From: Thermoleptolyngbya sichuanensis A183
GTDB lineage: Bacteria > Cyanobacteriota > Cyanobacteriia > Elainellales > Elainellaceae
Assembly (NCBI RefSeq): GCF_013177315.1
Contig: NZ_CP053661.1
Coordinates: 3,596,001-3,660,000 of the forward strand
Direction of reading: 5' to 3'
Length of the DNA stretch: 64,000 bases
The notes under the pieces are model-generated. The model was not told where the DNA came from. It saw only the letters and a program-made list of their open reading frames with translations, and did not search any database. Position numbers and translations under genes: made by a program. Positions 1 to 8,277 of this stretch are shown here, piece after piece. Numbering within the stretch: the stretch's first letter is position 1; each line of letters starts with the position of its first letter.

Positions 1-421
1 GACGAGTGCGGGTCAGTCGTTGGAGTGCATACCATTTCCGCAAATCCCCCAAACGGGCAATGGAAGTGTTGCGCGTGGAGGTGCTGGAGACACAGAGCAG
101 CACGCGACGCTTGGCTCCTTTGTGGTTAGTTTGGCTGGGTGAGCAGATGCCTCCGTTAGAAACCCTGTGGTTGCACTACCTCCGTCGCTTTGCCATTGAA
201 CACTGGTATCGCTTTGCCAAGCAGAGGCTATATTGGACACATCCCCAGTTCAGTTCTGTATCGGCAACCGAACAGTGGAGCAGCCTGATGCCGTTGCTCA
301 GTTGGCAGTTGTGGTTAGCGCGAAAGGACTGTACTGACCACCCCTTGCCCTGGCAGGCACCGCAAGAAACGTTGACTCCGGGTCGGGTCGCACAAGCGTT
401 TGCAGGCATTTTGGCAGCGAT
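1..421 (+). mobile_element. Truncated IS copy: 3' part of transposase gene
   Basis: Bases 1-421 are the same as 63041-63461 inside the complete IS copy, so this is the C-terminal half of the same DDE transposase, entering from outside the window. The reading frame includes the third catalytic acidic residue in the IEHWYRFAKQ motif. Identity stops at base 421, inside a HIP1 octamer (417-424), and the last ~160 bp of transposase gene and the right inverted repeat are missing. The frame runs on into unrelated sequence to about 1013, which is nonsense. It is a dead copy produced by a deletion or rearrangement that also removed the end of the neighbouring gene. Confidence 0.93.
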
Positions 422-2912
422 CGCCCGCCTGCCGCGCCGCCTGACTGGTGAGGAACTGGTTCACCGTGTTGCGCCAGGTGGAGTCGGTGGCAGGCAGCAG
501 CATTCCGTAGGGGTCGCAAGACAGCGGCTCTGGCGGCAGCAGCGTGTAGCCTGCCCTAGCCAAGGAACTGCTGGTTTGCAGTGCTTCGCCCAGCAGCAGC
601 ACGCCGTCGCCCGCAAACAGATCAATCGCGCCACTCCGCAGCGCCTGGAATCCTGCTGTACGAGCCGTATCGCCGCGCAACGTCACAATTTGCGCCGCTG
701 GATAGCGCTGCCGAATCACCTGCTCGGTCACCGTGTCGCGCAGAACCCCGATCCTGGCTCCGGTCAGCGTACCCAGCGCGTTGAACTGTTCGGCGGTGTC
801 GGCCGCGGCCAAAAGCTGTACCCCCGTCAGGAAAAAGGGCGCAGAAAACAGCACTCCCTCAATATCGGATCGCAGCGTGTTGGGCCCACACTCGATTTGT
901 ACAGTGCCTGCTTGCACCAGGCTAAAGCGGTTCGACACCTCGGCGGCGATGAGGTCGAGGCGGATCGGGCGGCCCAGTTGCGCCTGGAGTTGCTGGGTGA
1001 GGCCGTTGAGTAAATCGACGCAATAGCCCGACAGGTTCCCTGCGGCGTTGACCGTGCCGAAGGGCGGCGAGCCAGGTTGTACGGCGGCCCGCAGCACGCC
1101 CGATTCGGCGATCGCCCCCAGCACCGACCCGGGGCGATCGCCCGGTAAGCGGGTCGTCACCTCTGGCACAAAGGGAATCGGCGGCGGCCCGCCAAAGGCT
1201 TGTTCCAGTTGCTCCTGGGAGAGCGATCGCACCAGTCGCAAGTCCAGCGGCTCCTCGCTGATCGACTCGGCATAGGCGGCGCTCAGAAACATCTCATAGG
1301 CGGGCTGATTGTTCAAATGCCGCTGCAAGAAGGCCAGGCTCATCTCGCGCACATACTCCTGCCCCAGGCGCGGCGACGGCCCAGAGAGCAGCAGGCTCAC
1401 GGTGTCTAGCGTCGCCCCAGAGGAGGGCGTGTTGTCGGCAAAGGTGTGGCTACTGGGAACCATGATGGCCAGATACTTTGCAGGCGTATTGAGCCAGAGA
1501 AAGGGATGAATCTGCTGCTGCACCGCTGAGGCGATGAAATCATTGCTGCCGCTCATCATCATCACGGGCACCTGGATTTGCCCCAGCCCTTCGGGCCCAA
1601 AGACGGGATGGGTCAGCGGACTGACGGCGATCGCCGCCTGGACTCGCGGGTCGCGCAGCATGTAGGTATAGGGCGGCAGGCGGCTGGCCCCACATTGCAG
1701 CACGAGCGACACATCCAGTCGCGCCTGCGGACGGGCACATTCCTGCTGAAACAGGTCGCCCGTGTTCAAGCTTGCGCCCGCCAACGCCAGCGCCGTGTAG
1801 CCGCCAAAGGAATGCCCCAGCACGGCGACTCGCTGCAAGTCCATACGTCCAGCCAGCCCTGGGTCGGTGTCTGCCATCTCGCCCAGGGTATCCAGCACAT
1901 AGCTGACATCCAGCGGGCGATCGACAAATTCCACGGGTGTCACGGGGCTGGTCAGCACACCTGCCAGGGCGCTAGTGCGGCGGCTCTCGTCGCTGCCGAT
2001 ATGCTGCGGCAGAATAGCGACAAAGCCGTGGGACGCGAAGTGGTCGCCCAGGTAGGCAAAGGCTTCGGGCGTAGACCCCAGCCCGTGGGAAATGACGACG
2101 ACGGGCGCGGGCTGGGGCAACCCGTCGGGCAGCCGCAGCAGTACGCGAAACGGACGAGGGATGCGATCGCCCAAGAGGGTGCGGCGATCGCGGCTAAACT
2201 CCAGCGTGCGCGAAATGACGCGGTAGGGGCCCAACTCCCCCGGATCGGGCAATCCGGTGATTGCGGGCAGGGGCGACGCAGCCGCCTCTTTTTCTGCTGC
2301 TTCGTTAATTGCCCGCACCACGGCATCTCGATAGTCGATCTGGGTGGAAAACTGCTGCCGCAGTTCAAGCAACTGCTGGGCACTCAGGCGGATACTGTAG
2401 GACGGATATTGCCGCAGCCAGCCGATGATAGACAGTCCCTCCGGCTCACTCGCCGCCAAAATCGCCGCTGCCCGAATCGCGGAAAAACCGTTTTGTCGCG
2501 TGTCGGTTCGCACGACTGCCCCCAGTCGCCGCAGGGTTTCCTCGCCCAAAGAGGAATAGAGCAACTGGGAAATCACCACCGGATCGACCTCAAACCGCCG
2601 CTGGAGAAACTGGCGCAGTTCCGCCATACCCGTTTCGCCCAAAAACCGCGAATAGAGCTTCAGCCCGCCCCGCACCTCGCCCGTGGTAGCGTAGGTTTCC
2701 AGGTCGTCCACCGCCAGGGAAATTTCAAAATTACCCAGGTTGACGATGACGCGCTCGGCGCTGTGGGCGGGGCGGGCAAACCAGGTCGATAGGCCCAGCG
2801 TCAGCCCGCAGGCCAGGGGCAATAGCTTGGTCTGGAGAAGGTTTCGGGGTCGCCATCTCCGCTGCCCCATGCTGAACTGTGCCGCCTGCCCCAGACTGGT
2901 GTGGTGTGCCAT
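315..2912 (-). CDS. DUF1400-type alpha/beta hydrolase fused to a periplasmic solute-binding domain, 3' end replaced by IS DNA
   Basis: Exported protein. After a basic n-region there is a signal peptide ending in ARPAHSA. The next part resembles the cyanobacterial DUF1400 region, followed by a dienelactone-hydrolase-like alpha/beta hydrolase with oxyanion segment VVISHGLGS and nucleophile motif GHSFGG. The C-terminal ~230 residues look like a family-3 amino-acid-type solute-binding domain (GVLRAAVQPGSPPFG, then GYCVDLLNGL, then IGVLRDTVTEQ). The final ~35 residues, from base 421 to the stop at 315, are antisense IS sequence, so the native C-terminus is lost; I estimate a few tens of residues. 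Alternative starts exist at 2984 and 2870; 2912 is preferred for its weak AGGG upstream. The substrate is unknown. Function after truncation is doubtful, though the hydrolase part is intact. Confidence 0.75.
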   Translation of the reverse strand: MAHHTSLGQAAQFSMGQRRWRPRNLLQTKLLPLACGLTLGLSTWFARPAHSAERVIVNLGNFEISLAVDDLETYATTGEVRGGLKLYSRFLGETGMAELRQFLQRRFEVDPVVISQLLYSSLGEETLRRLGAVVRTDTRQNGFSAIRAAAILAASEPEGLSIIGWLRQYPSYSIRLSAQQLLELRQQFSTQIDYRDAVVRAINEAAEKEAAASPLPAITGLPDPGELGPYRVISRTLEFSRDRRTLLGDRIPRPFRVLLRLPDGLPQPAPVVVISHGLGSTPEAFAYLGDHFASHGFVAILPQHIGSDESRRTSALAGVLTSPVTPVEFVDRPLDVSYVLDTLGEMADTDPGLAGRMDLQRVAVLGHSFGGYTALALAGASLNTGDLFQQECARPQARLDVSLVLQCGASRLPPYTYMLRDPRVQAAIAVSPLTHPVFGPEGLGQIQVPVMMMSGSNDFIASAVQQQIHPFLWLNTPAKYLAIMVPSSHTFADNTPSSGATLDTVSLLLSGPSPRLGQEYVREMSLAFLQRHLNNQPAYEMFLSAAYAESISEEPLDLRLVRSLSQEQLEQAFGGPPPIPFVPEVTTRLPGDRPGSVLGAIAESGVLRAAVQPGSPPFGTVNAAGNLSGYCVDLLNGLTQQLQAQLGRPIRLDLIAAEVSNRFSLVQAGTVQIECGPNTLRSDIEGVLFSAPFFLTGVQLLAAADTAEQFNALGTLTGARIGVLRDTVTEQVIRQRYPAAQIVTLRGDTARTAGFQALRSGAIDLFAGDGVLLLGEALQTSSSLARAGYTLLPPEPLSCDPYGMLLPATDSTWRNTVNQFLTSQAARQAGDRCQNACKRLCDPTRSQRFLRCLPGQGVVSTVLSR

Positions 2913-3373
2913 AGCCCTGCTGCTAAACCCTTGAGAAGCTGAGATGCCGCTGAAATGCTGCTGGTGAGATTCCGCACGATTCATCCGCACGCTGCCGAGA
3001 GCGTTTTCGTAGAATTTTTTGCGAAATTTCTGTGCAATCCAGAGCGTATCACACCCGGTTTCCTGCCTTTCCCTGCAAAGAAGAATGCAAAGAAAAATCG
3101 CCCGCCGCAAACCCCAGAGATTTACAAAACCTAACCAAGCGTTCGGAATAGATACAGAGAAAAGGGAACCACAAACGTTATGCTATGTCCTGAACGCTGC
3201 AAAAAGCCTCAGAACAGGGTGTTTTAGACGAGTTGTGGCTTGACCAGACGGCTCCTTTCTGGATTCTGGTTTACCCCACGCTAGACAAGGTTCACAACCT
3301 GTCTACCTCGCACCCCGGCGGCGATCGCCTGTAAGACCCAGCCACCTTCAACCGTGTTGCAAAGGAGAGTAGG

Positions 3374-3889
3374 ATGATCCGTTTTAATTGGCGTAAGGCA
3401 CTGGCTGCTTTATTGCTATCTGTTCTGCTGTTGTCTGGCGCTACGGCCTGTAGCAAAGTAGACAACTCGCCCTATGCCCAAGCGCAAAAAGAGTCTACCC
3501 AGCGCGGAGCCAGAGCCGTTGCCAAAGATGCCGAACAAGGCAGCAGCTTTAACAAGTTCTTCCCAAGTTCTGGTCAGGGCTATACCGTTGTCTTTTCTCA
3601 AGAGAAAAAAGGGTTTTCAGAAGCCAAGCTGAAGAAAGACGCAAAGGATATGGCGCTGCTGTCGATTTCTGACACCATTAGCCTGCCGACTGCCGCCAAA
3701 AAGTATGACAGCGCCACCGAAAAGTTGGCGGGCTATCCCGTCCTGGAAATTGGCAACACCCAGACTGGCATCCTCGTGGCAGATCGCTATCAGGTCAAGG
3801 CCCTCAGCCGCGATCCAGAATTCACCAAAGAAAATCGCCGCGCCTGGATTCAAAAATTTGACCTGATTGGCCTATCCAAGCTGAAGTAA
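3374..3889 (+). CDS. Conserved cyanobacterial lipoprotein of unknown function
   Basis: 171 residues. A strong Shine-Dalgarno (AAAGGAG) lies 8 bases before the ATG. The N-terminus is a lipoprotein signal: basic n-region, leucine-rich core and a lipobox ending ATAC, which would make Cys26 the lipidated residue. The mature part is charged and has no motif I recognise. It is followed after 13 bp by another unknown gene, so the two are probably co-transcribed. A short hairpin-prone stretch precedes it around 3285-3305, containing GACAAGGTT and AACCTGTC. Location is inferred to be a membrane-anchored lumenal or periplasmic protein. Confidence 0.85.
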   Translation: MIRFNWRKALAALLLSVLLLSGATACSKVDNSPYAQAQKESTQRGARAVAKDAEQGSSFNKFFPSSGQGYTVVFSQEKKGFSEAKLKKDAKDMALLSISDTISLPTAAKKYDSATEKLAGYPVLEIGNTQTGILVADRYQVKALSRDPEFTKENRRAWIQKFDLIGLSKLK

Positions 3890-3902
3890 TGGAGCGCTGA
3901 CC

Positions 3903-4790
3903 ATGAGTAAACCGATTTATGAAATCGTGGATGATCTGCCCACTACCGGGTTGACCGTCCGCGCCCTCAAATCTCTAGACTTTGTGGTGCCGGGTCACTG
4001 GGAAAACCTGGTCGGCTTTGATAACACGATCAAAGCAGTGACAATGGAAACCGATCCCGCTATGATTCAGGCGATTGGCGAACGGGCTGTCCAGCTTTAT
4101 AACGACAAGTCGCAGGGCTATCAAAAGGCGCTGTGGCTTTACAACACGGTGGACAGTGCCTCCAGTGCGCTGGGGGCGGCGGCGCTGGCGAATCGCGTTG
4201 GGCAGGATATTTCCTTTTTGGGACTGCTCAAGCACCTCGCGCCCAAGCCAGAACAGGCACAGAGCGTTGACCTGGCCGTGAAGCTGGTGACGGAGGTGGT
4301 CGCCTTTTGCCAGATCAACGGCATTCCGGGTGACAGCCTAGGCGACTTTTTGGCGGCTCTGGGTGACTATGGTGGTGAGGCGCTGCTGCGGATGGCGGCG
4401 CTGGTGTCGTTTGATGGGTTAGTGCCCTTGGGGCCCAACTTTATCCAGAAGGTGGGGACCTATCTCAACGGACTCTCACCGAAGGATTTGGAGCAAAACC
4501 AGACCTTTAAGGGTGTGAATGAACTGATTCCGGGTGGAAGCTCAGAAGAGAAACTAAATTTTATTGGCCAGAGCTTTGAGTCGGTGAAGGGCTGGATGGG
4601 TAATTTGGTGACTCAAAACGGCCTGACCCAGGAAGGGATTGTGGATCGGCTGGTGCAGGTGGCGGATGTGTCGAAGGATAAGCTCGACTATCTGGGCGCG
4701 TTTTTGGATATTGCGGTGAAATACTATTCCCACACGGGCACGCAAACGCTGGCTCGTCGCCTGATTGAGCGGGCCGTGGCGGAGGTTTAG
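3903..4790 (+). CDS. Conserved hypothetical protein, probably helical and cytosolic
   Basis: 295 residues starting with MSKPIYEIVDD, 13 bp downstream of the lipoprotein gene. No signal peptide and no clear membrane segment. Composition suggests an all-helical protein with Ala/Leu-rich helices (for example SSALGAAALANRVGQ). I do not recognise a named family. The close spacing suggests an operon with the lipoprotein. It does not look like a pseudogene: the frame is open, and codon use matches its neighbours. Confidence 0.8.
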   Translation: MSKPIYEIVDDLPTTGLTVRALKSLDFVVPGHWENLVGFDNTIKAVTMETDPAMIQAIGERAVQLYNDKSQGYQKALWLYNTVDSASSALGAAALANRVGQDISFLGLLKHLAPKPEQAQSVDLAVKLVTEVVAFCQINGIPGDSLGDFLAALGDYGGEALLRMAALVSFDGLVPLGPNFIQKVGTYLNGLSPKDLEQNQTFKGVNELIPGGSSEEKLNFIGQSFESVKGWMGNLVTQNGLTQEGIVDRLVQVADVSKDKLDYLGAFLDIAVKYYSHTGTQTLARRLIERAVAEV

Positions 4791-5244
4791 TGGCGGAGAT
4801 TTAACCAGAAAGGTTTGGGGCGGCGGGCGATCGCCCTCTATCTCTGAATGCCCTCTATCTCCCACATACAGAAACCCATCGGCGCTGTTTCGAGTTTGCT
4901 CGCAGCAGCGCTTTTTTATGCTCAGTGCCTTTAATCTTTTCAGCAGTCTTTTCAGCGTCTCTTTTCCCTTTCAAAGATTGCGGGGGCTTGCCAAGCCAAC
5001 AGCCTTGGGGGATAATCCCCCAAACCCTTTTGCAGGGGACGAAGCGTCCCCCACACCCCCTCCTAAGGGTGTTCTGGTCGTGCTGAGGGATCGCTTCGTA
5101 TTGCAGGGGCGGCAGGGGGCGATCGCGCATTTCGCCCCATCTCCACCGGCCCATCGCTTCTATCCTTTGTCAACCCCTCTCTTTGGTTCCATCCATCCCT
5201 TCCCTCCTGCTAGCCTAAAGACTTGTCGATTTTCCATTTGTGGT
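4791..5244. repeat. Gene-free spacer with paired perfect hairpins
   Basis: Contains two adjacent perfect inverted repeats: 5005-5023 (TTGGGGGAT, 1-base centre, ATCCCCCAA) and 5035-5051 (GGGGACG, aag, CGTCCCC), plus a duplicated TGCCCTCTATCTC-like motif near 4835-4862. This hairpin-rich type is common in cyanobacterial intergenic DNA. An open frame crosses it in phase with the downstream glycosyltransferase, but the repeat character argues that it is not coding. Confidence 0.6.
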
Positions 5245-7014
5245 GTGAGTAAAGGGCTAAGAGATTGGTTTGCAGGCCGCCCTTGGGCGATGCTGCTCTT
5301 GTGGATGGCGCTGGCGGCGTTGGTGCGGTTTGCGTATTTGAGCAGCAAGCCGCCTTGGACGGATGAGTTTTCGACGCTGGTGTTTAGCCTGGGGCACAGT
5401 TTTCGCACGGTGCCGCTGGATCAGGTGATTTCGTCAGAGGATCTGCTGTCGCCGCTGCGCCCGGAGCCAGAGGGCACGCCGCAGGACGTGGTGCGCTATC
5501 TCATGAGCGAGAGTACGCACCCGCCGGTGTATTTTTTGCTGTCGCATTTCTGGCTGAAGCTGTTTCCGGCGCTGCCGCAGGGGATTGTCAGTGTGTGGGC
5601 GGGGCGATCGCTCTCGGTGGTGTTTGCCATCCTCACGGTTCCTGCCATCTACGGGCTGGGTTGGCTGGCAGGGCGATCGCGCTTAGCGGCAAATCTATCT
5701 GCCATTCTGTATGCGGTGTCGCCCTATGCGGTATTCCTGGCGCAGGATGCCCGCCACTACACGCTGGCACTGCTGCTGATTACGCTGTCTTTCTGCTGTC
5801 TGGTGGTTGCTGTCCGCAAGATGCAGGCAAGACAGCCGATTCCGCTCTGGCTGTGTGCTGGGTGGGTGGCGGTAAATGCGCTGGGTGTAGCGGTTCACTA
5901 CTTTGTCATGCTGAGTTTGCTGAGCGAGGCGATCGCCCTCCTCTTTTTCTGGCGCTTCCAGGCTCCTGCCCACCGCCACGCTCACCCCAGCTCATCCTTT
6001 CTCAATCCCCAACTCCTTGCGGTTGCCTTCCTTTCTCTTGCGGCCTGCCTCGTCTGGCTGCCCGAACTGGCTAGCTCGCAAACCAGCCCCCTCACCGAGT
6101 GGATCTTTTACGACCGCAGCGACCTGTTAATGTGGCTAAACCCTATTTTTCAGTTCCTTGCGGCCTGGGTCGTGATGGTAATCTTGCTGCCGCTGGAGGC
6201 AGACTTTTTGCCGCTGGCGGCCGTAGCGGCCGTGGTTATGATTGCTTTTCTCCTATGGGTTGTGCCGCTGCTGGTTCGCAGTTTCAAAATGCTGCTCGCC
6301 GATCCCCAAACGCGCTGGGCGGTGGTGCTACTGGGTGGGCTGGTGCTGGGCGGCATCGCCGTGATGACGCTGATTACCTACGGACTGGGGCGCGACGTGA
6401 CGCGGGGCGCACGTTATAACTTCATCTACTTTCCGGCAGCGCTGGCGCTGCTGGGCGCGGCATTGGCGACGCTGTGGAACCGGGGCGGCCTGGCCGATGA
6501 GGCAACAACACCGCCTCCCTGGACTTCGCGCCGCTGGTATGCCCCCCGCCACCAGTTTCCTAAAACAGGGAAAACAGCGGTTTTGGGCATCCTATTTCTG
6601 GGTTTTCTCAGCGCCCTCTCGGTGGCAGTGAACCTGGGCTATGAAAAGTATTACCGACCCGAGCAACTGGCGGCCCAGATGCGGCAATATACCGAAGCCC
6701 CCATCCTCGTCGCCACCGACCACCAAACCCATGTGCAAACGGGCGAAATGATGGGCCTTGCCCGCGAGTTCTTGCTTGCGCCCGATGCCAGCCCCTACAC
6801 GCTGCCCCGGTTTATCCTGGCGCACGGCGAAAAGAACTCGTTAACCCCCGCTGCCACGCTGAACCAGGCGCTAAGCCAAGTGCCGCGCCCGTTCGACCTG
6901 TGGCTCGTCAACTGGCACGCTTCTGAAAACGTGAACCAGCCGGACTGCGCCGCGCAGGAGATTCGCAAAATCTGGATCAATGGCTATAGCTACGACCTGT
7001 ATCGCTGTCGCTGA
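5245..7014 (+). CDS. GT39/ArnT-like polytopic membrane glycosyltransferase
   Basis: Membrane glycosyltransferase of the GT39/ArnT type, expected to move a sugar from a polyprenyl-phosphate donor to a lipid or protein acceptor on the far side of the membrane. The first loop carries PPWTDEFSTL, where the acidic pair is typical of the catalytic site, and the first transmembrane segment (MLLLWMALAALVRFAYL) precedes it directly. About ten further hydrophobic segments follow, then a soluble C-terminal domain ending YDLYRCR. The start is uncertain. GTG at 5245 places the N-terminus just before the first membrane helix; ATG at 4918 would add about 109 residues encoded by hairpin repeat DNA and was rejected. 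ATG at 5290 is also possible. Acceptor unknown. Confidence 0.8.
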   Translation: MSKGLRDWFAGRPWAMLLLWMALAALVRFAYLSSKPPWTDEFSTLVFSLGHSFRTVPLDQVISSEDLLSPLRPEPEGTPQDVVRYLMSESTHPPVYFLLSHFWLKLFPALPQGIVSVWAGRSLSVVFAILTVPAIYGLGWLAGRSRLAANLSAILYAVSPYAVFLAQDARHYTLALLLITLSFCCLVVAVRKMQARQPIPLWLCAGWVAVNALGVAVHYFVMLSLLSEAIALLFFWRFQAPAHRHAHPSSSFLNPQLLAVAFLSLAACLVWLPELASSQTSPLTEWIFYDRSDLLMWLNPIFQFLAAWVVMVILLPLEADFLPLAAVAAVVMIAFLLWVVPLLVRSFKMLLADPQTRWAVVLLGGLVLGGIAVMTLITYGLGRDVTRGARYNFIYFPAALALLGAALATLWNRGGLADEATTPPPWTSRRWYAPRHQFPKTGKTAVLGILFLGFLSALSVAVNLGYEKYYRPEQLAAQMRQYTEAPILVATDHQTHVQTGEMMGLAREFLLAPDASPYTLPRFILAHGEKNSLTPAATLNQALSQVPRPFDLWLVNWHASENVNQPDCAAQEIRKIWINGYSYDLYRCR

Positions 7015-7157
7015 GCGCGATGGCGGAATGGCATGATGGCGTTTTGGTGGGGTGTATCCATCCCCCTCCCCTGCTCCCCAATTCAACCCCGCCACGCGGC
7101 CCGCGCTATGGCAAAATCAGACAGGAAGCCGATTCCTGTTGTTGCTCTTGCAGAACC

Positions 7158-8270
7158 ATGATTCAACTGCCCAAGCGTTCCTTCACCCGCTGGCTAAAGG
7201 CCGGAGCCGTTTCTCTGCTCATGACGCTGCTGCTGGTGGGATGGGGAGCCGCCCATAGCAACTTAGCGGCGATCGCCCTCCCCCAGGGCAACGCCATCAC
7301 CGACGGCCGCGCCATTTTGCGCTACGCCCTGCCGATTAGCAACAAGCCCGTGCGCCAGTTGCAAACGCTGCTCGAAGACTTGTCTACGCCCCTCCGCATC
7401 AGCCGCACCAGCCTCAACGCCATCAACCCCAAGCTGTCGCAGATGGAGCGAATTCTAAACACGAAGCAAAAGGAACTGCTGGCTAGCGTGCCAGCCGATC
7501 GCCAAGCGGCGGCTGGGCTGCTGATTACCCAGCTAGAAATGGGCATCAACGCCATGCGGAGTGCCGTTGAAGAAAACAACAAAGCTGCCCTGTGGGAAAA
7601 GCGCTCTGAACTGCTCGACATGGTGGGGCAGCTCGAAGAACTCATGGTCGCCCAGTTCCCCTACGAAGTGCCGGAAGAATACAGCAACCTGCCCCAGCTC
7701 AAGGGACGCGCCACCATCAGCATCAAAACCGACAAGGGCGATATGGTGGCCGTGGTGGATGGCTACAATGCTCCGGTTACAGCAGGCAACTTTGTCGATC
7801 TCGTTCAGCGTGGTTTCTATGACGGGCTAAAGTTCACCCGCGCTGAAGACTTCTATGTGCTGCAAATTGGCGATCCGCCAGGTCCCGAAGACGGCTTCAT
7901 CGACCCCAAAACCAAGCAAGAGCGCAAGATTCCCCTGGAAGTGATGGTGCAGGGCGACAAAGCCCCCACCTACGGCATTACGCTGGAGGACGCGGGGCGC
8001 TATCTGGATCAGCCTGTGCTGCCCTTTTCTGCCTTTGGTGCCCTCGGCATGGCCCACCCCGACAGCGACCCCAACGGCGGCTCCTCTCAGTTCTTTTTCT
8101 TCCTATTTGAACCCGAACTCACCCCTGCTGGGCTAAACCTGCTAGACGGCCGCTACTCCATCTTCGGCTACGTCGTCGAAGGCAAAGAAGTGCTGGAAAA
8201 ACTGAAGGCAGGTGACGCGATCCAGTCGATGAAAGTGATTTCGGGCTTAGAGAATTTGGTAGAACCATAA
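7158..8270 (+). CDS. Lumenal cyclophilin-type peptidyl-prolyl isomerase (TLP40/CYP38-like)
   Basis: 370 residues. A signal peptide (MTLLLVGWGAAHSNLAAIA region) is followed by a helical N-terminal domain (about residues 40-180, SNKPVRQLQTLLEDL onward). The C-terminal half is a cyclophilin domain (ATISIKTDKGDMVAVVDGYNAP, then GNFVDLVQRGFYDGLKFTR, then GGSSQFFFFLFEP). The helical-plus-cyclophilin order matches the TLP40/CYP38 family, implicated in photosystem II assembly in the thylakoid lumen. ATG 7158 gives a normal signal peptide; an earlier in-frame ATG at 7020 would add an unlikely leader. The stop codon is immediately followed by the 7-bp target site of the IS copy. Confidence 0.93.
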   Translation: MIQLPKRSFTRWLKAGAVSLLMTLLLVGWGAAHSNLAAIALPQGNAITDGRAILRYALPISNKPVRQLQTLLEDLSTPLRISRTSLNAINPKLSQMERILNTKQKELLASVPADRQAAAGLLITQLEMGINAMRSAVEENNKAALWEKRSELLDMVGQLEELMVAQFPYEVPEEYSNLPQLKGRATISIKTDKGDMVAVVDGYNAPVTAGNFVDLVQRGFYDGLKFTRAEDFYVLQIGDPPGPEDGFIDPKTKQERKIPLEVMVQGDKAPTYGITLEDAGRYLDQPVLPFSAFGALGMAHPDSDPNGGSSQFFFFLFEPELTPAGLNLLDGRYSIFGYVVEGKEVLEKLKAGDAIQSMKVISGLENLVEP

Positions 8271-8277
8271 TCCCCCA

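Noticed and set aside
1578-2792. A long open frame on the plus strand within the hydrolase gene
   Set aside because: It is the reverse-strand shadow of the hydrolase; its protein is Gln/Arg-rich and has no recognisable motif.
4765-5244. N-terminal extension of the glycosyltransferase frame
   Set aside because: Coded by hairpin repeat DNA, and it would place ~160 odd residues before the first membrane helix.
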